DNA of 64,000 nt from Plumapathes pennacea (GCA_964036295.1 OZ038463.1:32999295-33063294), one strand, 5' to 3'. Positions 1 to 13,898 are shown, numbered from the stretch's first letter. Notes: a model not told the origin generated them from the sequence alone. A program made the numbers and translations.

Positions 1-793
1 TCAGCACATGGATGGGTACGATATGTGGCCCACGCTGTCCCTTGGTGGACCCAGCCCTCGTTATGAAATACTGCATAACATTGATCCGATTTCGGGGTCA
101 GCTGCGCTTCGTTTTGGAAACTGGAAACTCATTGTGAACGAAAGTGAGTGGTTTGGTAAATTAGCTTAGAAGAGGGCGTAGATGGGGTGGGGGGGTTGCA
201 TAACACTTAACGTTAAAAAGTTCAGGTCCATTACACTCAACAGTAAACCCCATCTAGGCCCTCTTGACTTGTTTTATTAAATATCTAGTCTTGCAACACT
301 TAACTATATTTTTTACATACCACTTAACATTACTTTTTTTGGCTTCGTAACACTCAACAGTAAACCCCATCTAGGCTCTCTTAGAACAGTACATCAACTG
401 TCTAAAATGTGACCCATCATGTGCAACTTTTCCGCCATTTTTATTCTCGCAGGTGCCGCCTGGAGTAACTGGTATCCACCGCCGGGTTACGAAAAGGCGG
501 GGAAACTTGCTAATACCCAAGCCCTCAAGAACGCGGCTGTGACGTGTAACGGGATGCCACCAGCGACACCGGCCGAGTGCACGAATGAGAGCGGACCGTG
601 CCTGTTTAACATTCAAGATGATCCGTGTGAATACACAAACATGGCAGATAAACAACCTGATACGGTACAGACGATGCTGAAATGGCTGGAAAAGTACAAA
701 CAAACCATGGTGCCCCCGAGAAACCAGCCACTCGACCCGTCTGCGGATCCACAGAACTACGGAGGGGTGTGGACTGCGTGGAAAGACCAATGA
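1..793 (+). CDS. arylsulfatase B-like gene A, last two exons (5' end outside window)
   Basis: C-terminal part of a type I sulfatase (arylsulfatase B-like, a lysosomal or secreted sulfate-ester hydrolase). The exons seen are 1-143 (incomplete at the 5' side, ending in donor GTGAGT, phase 1) and 453-793 (acceptor CGCAG, stop TGA). The first encodes the end of the conserved core (GNWKLIVNE). The last encodes a cysteine-containing tail with [17 protein letters not shown] and ends [10 protein letters not shown]. Both match, exon for exon, the last two exons of the two complete paralogues on the opposite strand. The catalytic part is outside the window, so activity cannot be judged. This copy points away from the other two, so the cluster contains an inversion or a tail-to-tail duplication. 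Confidence 0.88.
172..384. repeat. dispersed repeat in intron of gene A
   Basis: The motif 'cagtaaaccccatctaggc' occurs twice here (about 240-265 and 355-380), along with several copies of 'aacacttaac'-like words. The same words recur at 55960-56025, so this is an interspersed repeat and not a coding segment. Confidence 0.6.
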
Positions 794-2581
794 CGTGAAT
801 GCATGTTTACTTGTGATTGGTGATTGGAAACTGCTGACCTTAATGATTTCTGGCAAGCCAGGAAAATGACCATAATCCTGTGCGCACGCTTTCCAGTTTG
901 TAAAAGGTGATTCGTGTTTGTGTGGGGATATTCATTGAATAATTACTGAGGCGAATCAATGCCTTCTTCGCACGACAACTGATTCGAGAGTGATAAAACC
1001 GAAACTCCGTACAAACTAGTATATCCACGGATACGCTTTCACTAGTTTATAGATCGTGAGAAGACGAAGTAAAGTTCCCATGCTTAAAAAATATTTGTTA
1101 GGTACTGAATTATAGATTTAAGTCTCAGAATAGTATAATTAGCAAACAGCGATTTATCCGTTAAAGGATGCACCGAAAAAGCTTTATGTAGCAAGGTGAT
1201 ATCCCAGGATGCTATGCGCGACATTTTTGCATTAAACGCGACAAGTAGAGAGAAAAATGACATTTATATTAAACATACAAACTGTTATGGGGATTGTTTT
1301 TATACCGTTCGATAAACCTTAAATATGAGAACAGTTCTTCAGACACCGCTGACTGGATCGCAGAAGCCCTGCTCACATGTACAAGTCTGGCTACAGCCTC
1401 GACCAAACTTTCCCGAAGAGCACCCTGTCAAGTCATAAATTTTTTAGCACGACTCAACGCACCTTGTAATATCGACAATTATCAATCAAAATCGATCAGC
1501 TAGTCACTCAATAAATCGATCGTAGCAAGTATAATATTTCACTCGAAATATTATTGCCGAATTGTCTTTGCACCTGCCGTTATTTTGCGCCCGGAGGAGT
1601 GTTCATGAAAATGGCTGGGCTCCACCCAGGCTTCCCACCCCTTAAATACCATTTGGGGGTCTTAATATAGTAAAAACTTGTCCCCTTTTTATGCCAACAA
1701 AAAGCTATCTGGAAAGCCGCACGCACTGACTCGGCAAGGCGCCTTTTGCGAAATAATTTCAATCATGGTACAAGTTTTAAAACCCCATTGACATGCTGAT
1801 GCATTTTTCCGCGTCGAACGACAGGAAGCAGAGAATTAAATGCGGCTGTATCCGGAGGTGCAAGACTTGTTGCGCGCCTGCGGTTAAGTCGTCCTGCGGT
1901 ACCCTTCATTTTGCTACAAATTTTATTGGACATGCTAAAACAATTACTTTGGCTAAGTGTTTTCTTGCAGCCTTTTAATTTTGGTGCTGTAGCACTGGTT
2001 TTGGCTTCAAGTCATCCGAAAGCTGCTCTAGTGACTCGTCCAGAGTGTCTAAAGCACAACATCAGTCCCTATTAACTATTTTTAATAATTAATAAGGCCA
2101 AAACATTTTTTTTGGCCCTATTAACTAATTATTGGGCACGAGTATTAACTTTTTATTATTTTCACAAATAACTCGCTGTTTGCAAATTAAACTATTCTAA
2201 TACCTATTCACTATCGAACGGTGAAAATAATGGCGCGGGGACTGTGAAGCTTAATTTCTGGTGTTTTCTGGAACTACAGTACTCTTTCGATTAATGAATT
2301 GATGTTCTCTTCGGTAGTCATCTCTAAACGCGCGAGAGGAAATATTTGATGGATCATATAGGCCAATATGTCCATTCAAAACTGCGCATGTTTATATCAT
2401 TTGTTTTGATAATTTCATATTTCACATGATTTATATATGATTTATATGACATTTTCGGGCTGTCTATTAACTTAAAAGCTGCTTCGTAACTACTGAGACA
2501 ATTTTCACTGTCAATTTTATATTTGCTATGTAGGGGATCGTGGACACTTTATTTTGTCATAGTTTTTTTTTTTTTTTTTTA
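794..2581. other. intergenic spacer between the tail-to-tail sulfatase genes A and B
   Basis: Both neighbouring genes end here (A from the left on +, B from the right on -). I see no coding exon. The stretch is AT-rich with scattered repeat-like sequence and a poly-T run at about 2564-2580. The short ORFs carry no recognisable motif. Confidence 0.6.
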
Positions 2582-5500
2582 CTAGTCTTTCCACGGGCTC
2601 CATACCCCTCCGTGCTTCTTCGGATCCGAATTGGGGTCATTCGGCTTGTGTCTCGGAGGTACCATGGTTTGTTTATACTTTTCCAGCAATTTCAGCATCG
2701 TTTGCACCGTTTCAGGTTGTTTATCCGCCAAGTTTGTGTATTCACACGGATCATCTTGGATGTTGAACAGGCACGGTCCGGTTAATTTTGTGCACTCGGC
2801 CGGTACCGCCGGTGGCTTCCCGTTACACGTCACAACCGCGTTTTTGAGGGCTTGGGCACTAGCAAGTTTTCCCGCCTTTTCGTAACCCGGCGGTGGATAC
2901 CATCCGCCATTGGTCGCACCTGCGAAAATAAAGATGGCGGAATACTGAATAAAACAAAGACCGCTGGACGCGGCGCATACTTTACTCCGCTGTGGAACCT
3001 AAAACTGCTAAGAATTGCCAACATCAAATTCAAACGTCCATAACTTCTGCCAGATAGAGAATTTTTTGGATGACTTTGATCAAAAACCAAAAGCGACATA
3101 CGTTATGCCGTAAGAAAAAACACCCTTTACCAACCAGAAGCCAAAACAACTTGCCAAGTGTTTTTGCTTGACCAATGACAGCAACTACGAGAAACACCAT
3201 CGCCATTACTTGCTGGCGTGAGCTCGGGTTTTGCTCTAGCTAATGATTGGCCAATATTAATCTGCTTGGACCAATCCAAGCTAAGCAAACGCAAACCCAA
3301 ACCCAGAGCATGTTTTTATTTGACTGTCATCCGAAAATTTGCTAAAAAAAAATCTTCGCATGAACCCAAAAACATGTTTCAGACTCAACTCATAAGGCTG
3401 AAATAGGAAATCCACAAAACTTTGGGTTGGCAGTGGGTGCTCAAACAACTCACTTTGATTCACAACAAGTTTCCAGTTTCCAGAACGAAGTGCAGCTGAC
3501 TTCAAAACCGGATCAATGTTAATCAGTATTTCATTTCGAGGGCTGGATTCACCAAGGGACAGCGTGGCTGACATATCGTACCCATCCGTGTTCTGTAGCT
3601 TGTGAATGTCCCCACCAGCGAGCACATACAGTGTGGGGAGCCAGTCGGTCGCGTGCATCATGTCCATGCTCACGCGGCTTGAAGACTTGAGCAGGGGACT
3701 GTGGATGAATCCAGCTCCACGGACACCACCTGCAGGATATGAGGGGTGGGGTGGGTAAGGTTTAGTGCTGCTTTCTTTTATTGTCTCCTTTATCTTTCAC
3801 ATTTTTTTGTATCGTTGATTTTTCTTGTTCACAAACCTAATTCTTCTTTCGTCGGTTGTTTTCAAAAAGAGTTAGTAGCGTCTAACCTTCCCAAAGAGTG
3901 TGTTTCATTCCTCTGAGAGGATAATTACTGGCCATGTTTGCATCAAATCCTGCGGCAGGACCGCCATTATCCGTCGAGAAAACAATGATGGAGTTGTTGT
4001 ACATCCCTTTGGCCTTCAAAGCATCTGCCACCTGGAAGAGGTGAACTTGAGAAGTAAGTAAACCGCTGGACTGTAAAGAAACACGCGTTTCTTTGGGGGA
4101 AAAGGATAAAAGCCCGAATTAGTGCATAATGAATAAACTGAAAAATGGGAACAACACCCTCACCCACGTCGGTTTTTTCATTGAGATCTTTAAATACCGT
4201 ATAAACTTTTACATTTTACTATAATAATTAATGCTTATGTTACAGTATAAATAGAAACAGCTGCAAACAATGTCCCACTTCTTTTGTGCTCGTGTAACTT
4301 GCTGCATGGGTTTCATTGCTGAACGGAGGCAAAGCTGAAGTTGCTCTATTGCAATTGTTAATTAATTACTTCAAAATTGTAAGCTGTTTCACCATCACAC
4401 TCTGTAAGAACCATCAACTATTTATCCATTACATATTTTACTACACAATGTAACGATGACATTGTTAGTTTATAGAACCAATCAGAGGCGAGACTCTACT
4501 GAACATGCGCAGCAAGACCTACGAGTGATACCATGCGGCGGGGACTCGGAGAGCTCTTGTTTGTACTCGTTTCTAATGTTTAGTTCACATTAAACCCGCG
4601 TTCACCCCTAGTTACTTATCCTTGAGACGGAGCATTTACACGACACATACCTTGCCAACTGACTCATCTAAGGCAGACACCATAGCAGCGTAAATTTTTC
4701 GCTGAGGATCAGAAATGTGGTCAAACTTTTTGATCAGGTCTTTGGGAGCTTGTAGAGGTTGGTTGGTATTGGCGCTGTGTACACCTTGATGTGCCATGTA
4801 CAGGAAGAGAGACTTGGACTGGTCATGTGACTGGATTACATCAACTGCTTTGCTGGTGTAGAGTTCTGTACTGTACTCTCCCCACTCAGTCCAAACTGGC
4901 TGAAAAAGTAAAGACAGAGGTTTAAATGTTCTTCTACTGGGAGTCATGTTTTTTTGCCCAAACCCTTTCCACTGCGTACATGTATATACATTACTTTCTG
5001 TTTTCTGACCGATTTTAAAAAGCAAGTCTTATTACATTTAGGCGTAAAATCTCCCACAAATCTACATAATAGCGAACAATATTGTGACGTCATCAGCCCG
5101 TCTGTTTGGATAAAAGAAACGACAGACGAAGTCGCTCTTGTAATAATGTGTTCCACTAACATTGAAAACGTTTAATCCGTTGATCACCCAAGTTTATCAC
5201 AAACATACAAATATCCATATCTCATGAGCGCTCGCCCGGCCTGACGGCTCCACGAAATAACTCGTTCAGCGCCTGGGTACTAGTTTGTCAGTCACATGTC
5301 GCTGTCGCGTGCTCGCGGTTCTGGCCGGCCCGGACTGTTGTCTCGGCTCTGAGCTCACTCTCCAGCCAGTATATTTCTTCTCTTCGAGTGTAATATTCTT
5401 TACCTTGTGAATTGCTTCGAGGATAAACAAAGAGCCTTTAAAACAAAAGGTGAGGTGAATCGATTTTGTTTGTTTCACAGTGATGTGGGGTTTTTTTGTG

Positions 5501-7974
5501 AATCTCTTTTGTGACGGTTTCACTCCGATTAGTTTGGTTTAACTGATGCGCTTTGTTTGGACTTATCTGACTTTGTGGCAGGATTTTCTTTACCTTTATG
5601 TAGTTTTGTACATGTGTCTGTCAGCGTTATATACATGGCTGCTGACAGGTTCATAATGATCAACCTTTTCCCTGATTTATACTATTTAAGGGCCTGTTAC
5701 TTTTCACGCTTTTGACAGCCTAAAATTCCCTTCTTAAACAAGATATTAAAACTTTGAATGAACCTACATGGAAAAGGAGAGAGCTAACCTCATTGATTAC
5801 TTCATCGATTTTGTGCAACATTAATGTCCAGGCTCTCAAGTTCAGTATGGTAAACACTTTATTGTGGCTTAACAAGGTCATTTTATACAGAGATGAGGCA
5901 GTTCTAAATTTTTATGATATTTCTGTGGTAATTACCAATTCTCATGTAGTAATAGTTCTCAAGAATTCCTAAGAATGTTTTCAAGGATGAAAAAGTCTGG
6001 AAATTCTTAGGAAATTCCTAGAAATTCCATGTCCCAAAAATACTGTGAAAATTCACACCTAATTCTAAGCTTTATTTCCCGTGGAGCATACTTTTCAATC
6101 ATTTCTGGAGGGTGATGCACAAGGCAAGGTCTATTTAGACTGTACATTGTGCCAGCAATGTGATGAATATTTTAAATTACCTTTAAACCGTCATGCAAAT
6201 CCAACCCCCAGTACTTTGAGGTGCCCTGTGAGTGATCCCAGTAATCACCATGGCTGGACCAGAGGCCAAAAAATGAGTCAAAGCCACGCCTGATTGGGGT
6301 GTACTCAGACTTAAAGAAACCAAGATGCCACTGTAGAGAAAAGAGTTTTTGCACTCATTCAAAACAAATATTTTATTGTTTATAGCTAATACGTTAAGAT
6401 ATAATATATCTAATATATATATTATATATACAGTAGTTACAAAGTTGTAAACAATTTTCGATCAATATGCAGCATGTCGACAATGAATGAAAAATCTAAG
6501 AAACTGGTAAATAGTGTGGGTCTTCATCTTAGAAGTGAGGTAAAAGATCTGTTTTTAAGTTAAGTGGATATAAATTTTGTGTATATCAGCCAACAGGTAT
6601 ATTTTTGCTGCTCATTCAGAAAACCTCCAGGTTTACATATTTGAGAGGTTGGCAGGTCTGCAGTGCACCTAAACCAGTGTCTTATTTTCCCCAGGCTTGC
6701 AAAAACAATGGTTCAAAATCTGACTGTGTTTTGTAAACTGCTGAAAAATAGTCTGGATCGATCTTATGCCTGCAGATTTTTACTTTAGTAGAATTATTGT
6801 ACCTTGCCCACTGCATGAGTTGCATAGCCCAGTCCTTTGAGGTACTGGGGCAAGAGTGTTTCATTCAATCCTAGACCATAAGGGTGTGAAACTTCAACAA
6901 CACCATGTTGCATGCCTGGAAAATCAAGAGAAACATTCAACATTTTATGGGCCCAGAAGCTCAAAATCCAAAAATCTCCAACAATCATGCATTTGATAAA
7001 GAAAATATGTTACATCAGGTGTGAATTCATAAATAAATATATAATTTATAACTTAAATCTAAGCAAGTTATCAGTTCATAAGTAATCATCCGGTCATGAG
7101 TGCACTTGAGCCTTGATGAAGTACCTAGTGAGTACCTGTGCATAAATTATGCAAATTAGTTGAGTATCAATCACTCCTTAGTAAAAGCTATATATTTAGC
7201 ATTACCTGTATGTATGGGGTATCGTCCCGTCAAGATTGCAGCTCTTGTAGGACTGCAGAGGTACTGTACGTAATAGTTATTGAGTATCACTCCTGTGTTG
7301 GCCAGTTTATCAATGTTGGGTGTGGGAATCTGGGGTGAGCCATGGAAGCTGACGTCATCAAACCCCTGTACAGGGAGGACTCATTAGTTTTGTACTGGCA
7401 TGCACATATTTTATGTGTTCAGCAAATTTATTTTTTCTGTAAATTACTATGCCTTGAAATGTGACATACAATTACACATAGTTTTGTTCCAACACACACA
7501 AAAGTGCATTGTAACTAATTCAATGTCAAAATAGGCAAGCTGACACTTTATGCCAAAAAATAAAAAATTCTCAAATAAAATGGACCAGGAAAGAATATTT
7601 TAAAATCGTTTGACTTTCAGGGTCTCTAAAAATGGATAAATAGTGCTGAGATCAAGAAAATTTGCTTTAATTTATATTTTAATGTGCCCATAATTGGCTA
7701 AATTCACATAGTGTGCATGTAAGGGTGTTCGTTACTGTGGTGGTCTAAATGCAGACAAAATGTGCTAAATGTAATTACCCACTGTACTCTAAGAATAACT
7801 TTATGTAGAATAAAGTTCTGTGCAGTTGTGTGTTTCAGTTTTACATGGCTTTGTGAATCCTACCAAATCATCAGCCAGAATGAAGACAATGTGGGGCTTG
7901 TCCTCTGCTTTCTGCTCAGCGCTCTCTGCTTTCACCAGCAGAGCAAAGAGAAGGACTGTGCACAAGAACTGCAT
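2582..7974 (-). CDS. arylsulfatase B-like gene B, complete, 8 exons
   Basis: Predicted secreted or lysosomal sulfatase of about 513 residues, close to the usual arylsulfatase B length. Exons on the - strand: 7974-7864, 7365-7206, 6915-6803, 6330-6181, 4899-4651, 4031-3887, 3729-3454, 2919-2582. All junctions have GT/AG and the phases match. The ATG at 7974 opens a signal peptide ([16 protein letters not shown]). The core shows the metal-binding ADDLGFDD, the formylglycine signature [11 protein letters not shown], the lysine and histidine in GKWHLGF (made across an exon junction), the histidines of MAHQGVH, the DNGG metal site and the lysine of LRGMKHTLW. All expected active-site residues are present, so it is probably active after cysteine-to-formylglycine conversion. 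Substrate (chondroitin or dermatan sulfate in vertebrate ARSB) is unproven here. Introns over 300 bp hold no further coding sequence that I recognise. Confidence 0.92.
4900..6180. other. longest intron of sulfatase gene B
   Basis: This intron of about 1.3 kb separates the exon ending in GLDLHDGLK from the exon beginning PVWTEWGE. The reading frames inside are short and motif-free. I see no nested gene. Confidence 0.6.
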
Positions 7975-8995
7975 CCTGCATGCAGAAAAAACATGGCTAA
8001 GTTTATTATTAAGCATGGCAATTTTGGGTAAAATGTACTTTTATCAAGTCCTGTGCATATGCCCCCCCCCCCCCCCTCCCCTGTTTATTAAGTGCATAAG
8101 TGAAACATCACAAGATCGGAGACTCCAGTAACTTTGAGCTCATCACGTGCACACATTGGACAAACTAACATATATATAAAAGCTGTTTTGATCAGTGTAT
8201 AAAAATAAGCAAATAGTGGAAACAACAATATTGGTTGCATACACAACTCGTATTTACATATTTACATTCTACTCTGAAGCAAAGATATAAGCTATATCTT
8301 GGATTAGTTTAATATACAATACAGTCTACTTTTGAGGGTAATCTCCCGCCGGGGGTATTAAATCAGTTGACAACTTCGAACGAAATGAGACATCGTACAC
8401 GCATTCAGAAAAATGACATTCCACCAGCTGAGCTTTTCGAGCACTGCTATATATATACGCACCTTTAAGGATAAACTTTTCTCGATGCCTGATGCCTTTC
8501 CCTTTTGACAATCATCCAGCTACCGATCACGCGGTACTCATATGACTCGAGTGGCATTTGCCTTGAGCTATACTCACGGCACGGAATGACTACGGACTCG
8601 CGTGTGACTCGCGTCCCTCGCGCGACTTGAAAAGCCCTTTCCAGACTTCCCAGTGATCTCGTGCCTTGAAAATATACCTTCCATCATGAGGTCAATCACT
8701 TAAATTAGAGAATTTACGGTATGAGTAACAGCAGTTGCAAAGATGATCCCATCATTCATTGTTTAGAAACTCCCTTATATAGCAGGTATGTATGTGCTGC
8801 CCTTTACAAACATTTTATTGCGAATAGAATTTGCCTTTTTTGTCTGGAACAGGCCGCCCGGGACTGAAATCCCTTACCGTACTTCAGACCAAAATATACG
8901 ATTTTTCGACCCTAGAAAGGTCAAAATATGCTACGGTGGCAGGATTCGGAAAGTACGAGGTTTCAGAATGAATTTTTTTCTCGAGTTAAGCCTGG

Positions 8996-9149
8996 TTCAC
9001 ACGAATAAAGCAAGCGCTAACGCAAGCGCAAGCGACCGGTTCACACGATAAAATTTGTGAAGCAAGCGCAAACGCAAGAGAATGGAAAAGTTTTCATTCT
9101 CTTGCGCTTGCGTTTGCGCTTGCTTTACCGTGTGAACCAGCCTTTAGCA
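8996..9149. mobile_element. palindromic MITE
   Basis: The left end reads AAGCCTGGTTCACACG and the right end CGTGTGAACCAGCCTTTAG, giving imperfect terminal inverted repeats. The interior is also self-complementary (AGCAAGCGCAAACGCAAGAG against CTCTTGCGCTTGCGTTTGCG). There is no coding capacity, so it is a non-autonomous DNA transposon. Confidence 0.8.
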
Positions 9150-9501
9150 ATCTTCCCGCGTTACAGAAGTCCGCAAATATATAAATCTATTGTGCTCAAG
9201 CCATTCCAGGGAGACTAAATTTCACATTTCTCCGGGGAGCATGCCCCATGCCCCCAAATTCCCCTAAGCTTCAACTGTAAAAACATACACCACAGTGCAA
9301 AGCAAAAACATTCGTTTAATTCACAGAATGATACTTTGATTTCGGAATCGGGATGAGACGATCGGCAATCTATCGGGATACGAGATTCATGGAAAAAATC
9401 GGTCGGGATGGCGGAATCTGAAAACTATTAGGAACATTTGTTGACAGTACGTGTCTACCGCGTTTATACGGATGCGCTTTCGTTTGAAACGCTGCGTTTT
9501 C

Positions 9502-9632
9502 ATCTCCTATTTACACGAAAACAATCGAATTCTGCAATAAAAACGCGTCAACGCAGTCAAAAGCGGATAGTTTTCAAAACGCGCTGATTTCTGTTTTCGT
9601 GTAAACTGCAAAAGCGAGAGGTGAAAACGCAG
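9502..9632. repeat. inverted repeat / MITE fragment
   Basis: TTTACACGAAAAC near 9520 pairs with GTTTTCGTGTAAA near 9595, and CTGCGTTTTCA near 9502 pairs with TGAAAACGCAG near 9622. This palindromic non-coding element lies upstream of nothing obvious. Confidence 0.6.
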
Positions 9633-9891
9633 TCTGAGTATTAATCGTTATCGTTTAGAAAAACATTTACCTGAGGTTGTAGTCACAGTGAAGTTATGTA
9701 CTCTATGTTTGTCCTTACGAACTTGAGCCCGACTAATAAAGACGTGAAAAATCTTGAGATCCCGGTATCCAACGAAGCCGAACTCTTGAACACTGAACAC
9801 TTTCGGATTTATCAAAAAATTGTCTTAGTTCCCATATGTATTCGAGCTCAGAGTTTCTAATCACCAGTCACCAAGTGAACATGTATTGACG

Positions 9892-12800
9892 TCACTGGTC
9901 TTGCCACGTGGTCCACACCCCTCCGTGCTCCTTTGGATCTGCAGTCGGGTCGCCCGGCTTGTTTCTCGGGGGCACCATGGTTTGTTTGTACTTTTCCAAT
10001 ATTTTCAACATCGTCTGCACCGTTTCAGGTTGTTTATCTGCCATGTTTGTGTATTCACATGGATCATCTTGGATGTTGAACAGGCACGGTCCGGTTAATT
10101 TTGTGCACTCGGCCGGTACCGCCGGTGGCTTCCCGTTACACGTCACAACCGCGTTCTTGAGGGCTTGAGCACTAGCAAGTTTTCCCGCCTTTTCGTAACC
10201 CGGCGGTGGATACCACCCACTATGGGCCGCGCCTGGAACGAAACAAACATGGCGAAAGCTGAATAAAACAAATGTAACAAAGACACATCGCTGGACCCGG
10301 CAGATAGTTTACTCTCCTCAGAATTTACCAGCATCCAATATTTCTCTATCAAACCACTCACTTTCGTTCACAATAAGTTTCCAGTTTCCAACACGAAGCG
10401 CAGCTCTCCACGAACCCACATTAATGTTATGCAGTATTTCATTACGAGGACTGGGTTTACCAAGGGACAGCGTGGCCCACATATCGTACCCATCCATATG
10501 CTGTAACTTGTGAATGTCCCCACCAGCAAGCACATACAGTGTGGGGAGCCAGTCAGTCACGTGCATCATGTCCATGCTCACGCGGCTCGAAGACTTGAGC
10601 AGGGGACTGTGGATGAATCCAGCTCCACGGACACCACCTGCATGAGGGGAGGGGAGGGGAGGGGTGGGTAAGGTTTAGTACAGCTTTCTTTCATTTTCTT
10701 CTTTTTCTTTCACACTTTCTATCTCTCTTTTATTACTTGTTCACTTCCCTCCTACTTTCCTTAACCCCTCCCACCCAGATAATCCTAATTCTAACCATAA
10801 CCCAATTCTTCATTCGTTGCAAGTTTAGAATTAATATCTAACCTTCCCACAGAGTGGCTTTAAGTCCTCTAAGAGGGTAATTACTGGCCATGTTTTTATC
10901 AAATCCTGCAGCAGGACCGCCATTATCTGTAGAGAAGACAATGATGGAGTTGTTGTACATCCCTTTGGCCTTCAAAGCATCTACCACCTAGAAAAGGTAC
11001 AAACATGAAAAGAGGGGAACTGGATTCACATTTGCAGGCAGGCTTTTCTTGTTGTGAACAAACACCACATGCTGACAACAGTAACAGTGCATTTGGGTTT
11101 TGGAGAGAGAAGGCCCAGGAGACAGAGATGAAGGCAGACACACTGTTACCCTGAACAACAAACTGTTAAAAACTATATCCTTCAATTAAACCTCCAAGCC
11201 TACGTTTCTGGTTACTAATTAATCCTTGGGCCGGAGCAGTGACACATACCTTGCCAACTGACTCATCTAAAGCAGTTACCATGGCAGCGTAAATTTTTCG
11301 CTGAGGATCAGAGATGTTGTCAAACTTTTTGATCAGGTTTTCTGGAGCTTGTAGGGGTTGGTGACTATTGGCACTGTGTACAGCTTGATGTGCCAGGTAC
11401 AGGAAGAGAGGCTTGGACTGGTCATGTGACTGGATTGCATCAACTGCTTTGTTGGTGTAGAGTTCTGTACTGTACTGTCCCCACTCAATCCAGACTGGCT
11501 GAAAGAGCAAAGATGGACAGAGAGAGTGACATCATGGATCATGTGACTTTGGGGGAAGGGGTGGGGAGTGTGCTATTGTTTTGGGTGCCAATTTTTTTTT
11601 TCTGGGAGTTAAGTTTTTTGCCAAACACCCTTCTAGGCTGAAAGAGGTGCATACTGCATACATCTTTACAGAGACTGATACAGGTGCAGTAGAGAGAAAG
11701 GGAATGCGACAATCACCTTCCCACCATCATGCAAATCCAAGCCCCACAATTCTCCTTTGCCATTTGAGTGATCCCAGTAATCGCCTTTGCCCGACCAATA
11801 GCCAAAGAATGAGTCAAAGCCACGCCTGGCTGGGGTGTATTCAGACTTAAAGAAACCAAGATGCCACTGCAGAGAAATAATTTTTCACACTCAAAAATTA
11901 AAACAAATCGTTATTTCAATAAGTTGACAACTGTATCCCTTAATGGAGGTTGGTGGGTCAAGCCTGTGATGAGAAGCACTAGCTACTCCCATGGTTGGTA
12001 ATATTCTGGCAACCCAGCCATGAGCACCTACGAATGGCCCTGCAGACACAGCAGTCACGCTGAATAAGACAGGCAGTGGAAATAAGGGAAGTAGTCACAC
12101 AGAAACAGTGGAAGGGGGGAGGGGGGAGGGAACGAAGATAAAAATTCCATGCTCTGCTCTGCTCCTTGTGCTTGCCAGGCTATTGCCACAATGATCACCA
12201 TCAACTGCACACATTGGCCAGATACTGCTGACCACACACTTAACCATGCCACTCTTGGTTTTTAAAATTAAGCTGATGCTAACTAGACAAATTATAATCA
12301 GAGACTAAAAATCTCTATGAACATGGTATGATAATAGTGTTACACATTAGTAATTTATATGCTTTCTTGTCAGAAAAAAAAAAGATAATTTGATTGACTC
12401 TCCAAAATGCCATTTCCTCAGGCTGACAATTAAATTTAAACTTTAAAGTTTTAATATCTGACTGGTTTCTGTAAATTGGATAAACCAGTCTGTATTTGTG
12501 CTTGATTTGTAGAATCTACTGTACCTTGCCCACTCCATGTGTTGCATAACCGAGTTCTTTGAGATACTGGGGCAAGAGAGTTTCATTCAATCCTAGACCA
12601 TAAGGTTGTGAAACCATGATGACACCTTGATGCATGCCTGGAAGGATGAGAAATATTCATTTTTTTTCATATAAGCTCAAGATCCAAATTCCCACAGCCA
12701 CTTGACAAGAAAATGTATGAGACATGAGTGGGTGAGTTCATATAATATTCAATCAACTTAAATTATCTAAGAAATTGTTAACAGTCCTTTGTCATGAGCA

Positions 12801-13898
12801 ATCACCCAGTCATGAGACCACTCCTTGTTGAAGTCCGTATACGATATGCAATAGTTGTGAGTATCAATAACTCTCAAGTGATCCATTACCTGTATGTATG
12901 GGGTATCTTCCAGTCATTAGTGCAGCTCTTGTAGGAGTGCAGATGTGTTGTACATAATAGTTATTGAGTATCACTCCTGTGTTGGCCAGTGAATCAATGT
13001 TGGGTGTGGGAATCTGGGGTGAGCCATGGAAACTGACGTCATCAAAACCCTGTGAATATATGAGGACTCGTCATTTTGTCAAAGGTAGTTATATAGTTAC
13101 TTTATACATAAGATATTTTGTGGTTGCTAAAGGCGACCTCGCAGGCAATTCAATGTTTCTTTTTTTACAATCACATAGAAAAATATGTAAAAATACAAGG
13201 CTGCTGGTCGAATTTGGTTCCTGCACACCAAAAATATTTGTATCAATAAATGAAATATGACAATAGGTTAATAGGTTAAAGCAACCTTTATGCCATTAAG
13301 TCGGCTACAACTTCCTTCTCAAATGAGTCAGATGGAAGTGGATTCATTGCTTATTCATTTTTTGACTTCAAGGGGAGGTGGGGGGGGGGGGGGGGGGGGG
13401 GGGGAGGGACTAAAAATCTATATCTAAAGTGCTGTGGCAACAAAACAAAAAACATGTAAACTAGTTTCTTAATATTGCATGAAAATAGATATCAATTCCC
13501 AGAAGCTGAGATTATTTATTTTGTTTGTGGATTGGCTGCAAATTCCTGTAGTGTGCAACAGTGGGAACTGGTAGGTTAAACAGGCAAAAATATATAGAAT
13601 TTTTACCTTCTATACAGCACATGACTTTGTGCATCTTACATAGCCTGTGTAGCTTGGTCTTCCGGGGAAGGGGAGGGGGGTGGGGGAGGAAGGTGGACTG
13701 TTTGCTTCTTCCAGTCCACCTTCCACCCACACCCCTTCCCCTCCCCTTCCCATAGAGGGCCAATTCGCTATGCATGCTACATCTTACCAAATCATCAGCC
13801 AGAATAAAGACAATATGGGGCTTGTCTTCTGTTTTCTGCTCAATGCCCTCTGATTTCACAAACAGAGCAAGGACAAGGATTATGCACAAGAACTGCAT
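9892..13898 (-). CDS. arylsulfatase B-like gene C, complete, 8 exons
   Basis: Paralogue of gene B with the same eight-exon structure and almost identical exon sizes: 13898-13788, 13049-12890, 12637-12525, 11866-11717, 11498-11250, 10987-10843, 10637-10362, 10232-9892 (about 514 residues). The ATG at 13898 gives a signal peptide starting [18 protein letters not shown]. Catalytic features are present: ADDL joined to [15 protein letters not shown] with the formylglycine cysteine, GKWHLGF, LAHQAVH, DNGG and the lysine of LRGLKATLW. The tail [18 protein letters not shown] is shared with genes A and B. Head-to-tail orientation with B indicates tandem duplication. A G-homopolymer lies in intron 1 (13378-13406). 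Confidence 0.92.
13378..13406. repeat. poly-G tract in intron 1 of gene C
   Basis: A run of more than 20 consecutive G with one or two interruptions. It is an assembly-sensitive homopolymer. Confidence 0.9.

Larger units (their letters stand above)
7975..9891. other. spacer between sulfatase genes B and C
   Basis: It contains the 5' flank of gene B, a poly-C run at about 8061-8077, and two palindromic elements described separately (8996-9149 and 9502-9632). A fragment around 8850-8940 (AGACCAAAATATACGATT and neighbours) resembles, inverted, the tandem repeat seen at 55580-55800. No exon is recognised. Confidence 0.55.

Noticed and set aside
13512..13787. Open frame continuing from sulfatase gene C exon 1
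   Set aside because: It is intron read-through. ADDL joins GFDD of the next exon in phase, as in gene B.
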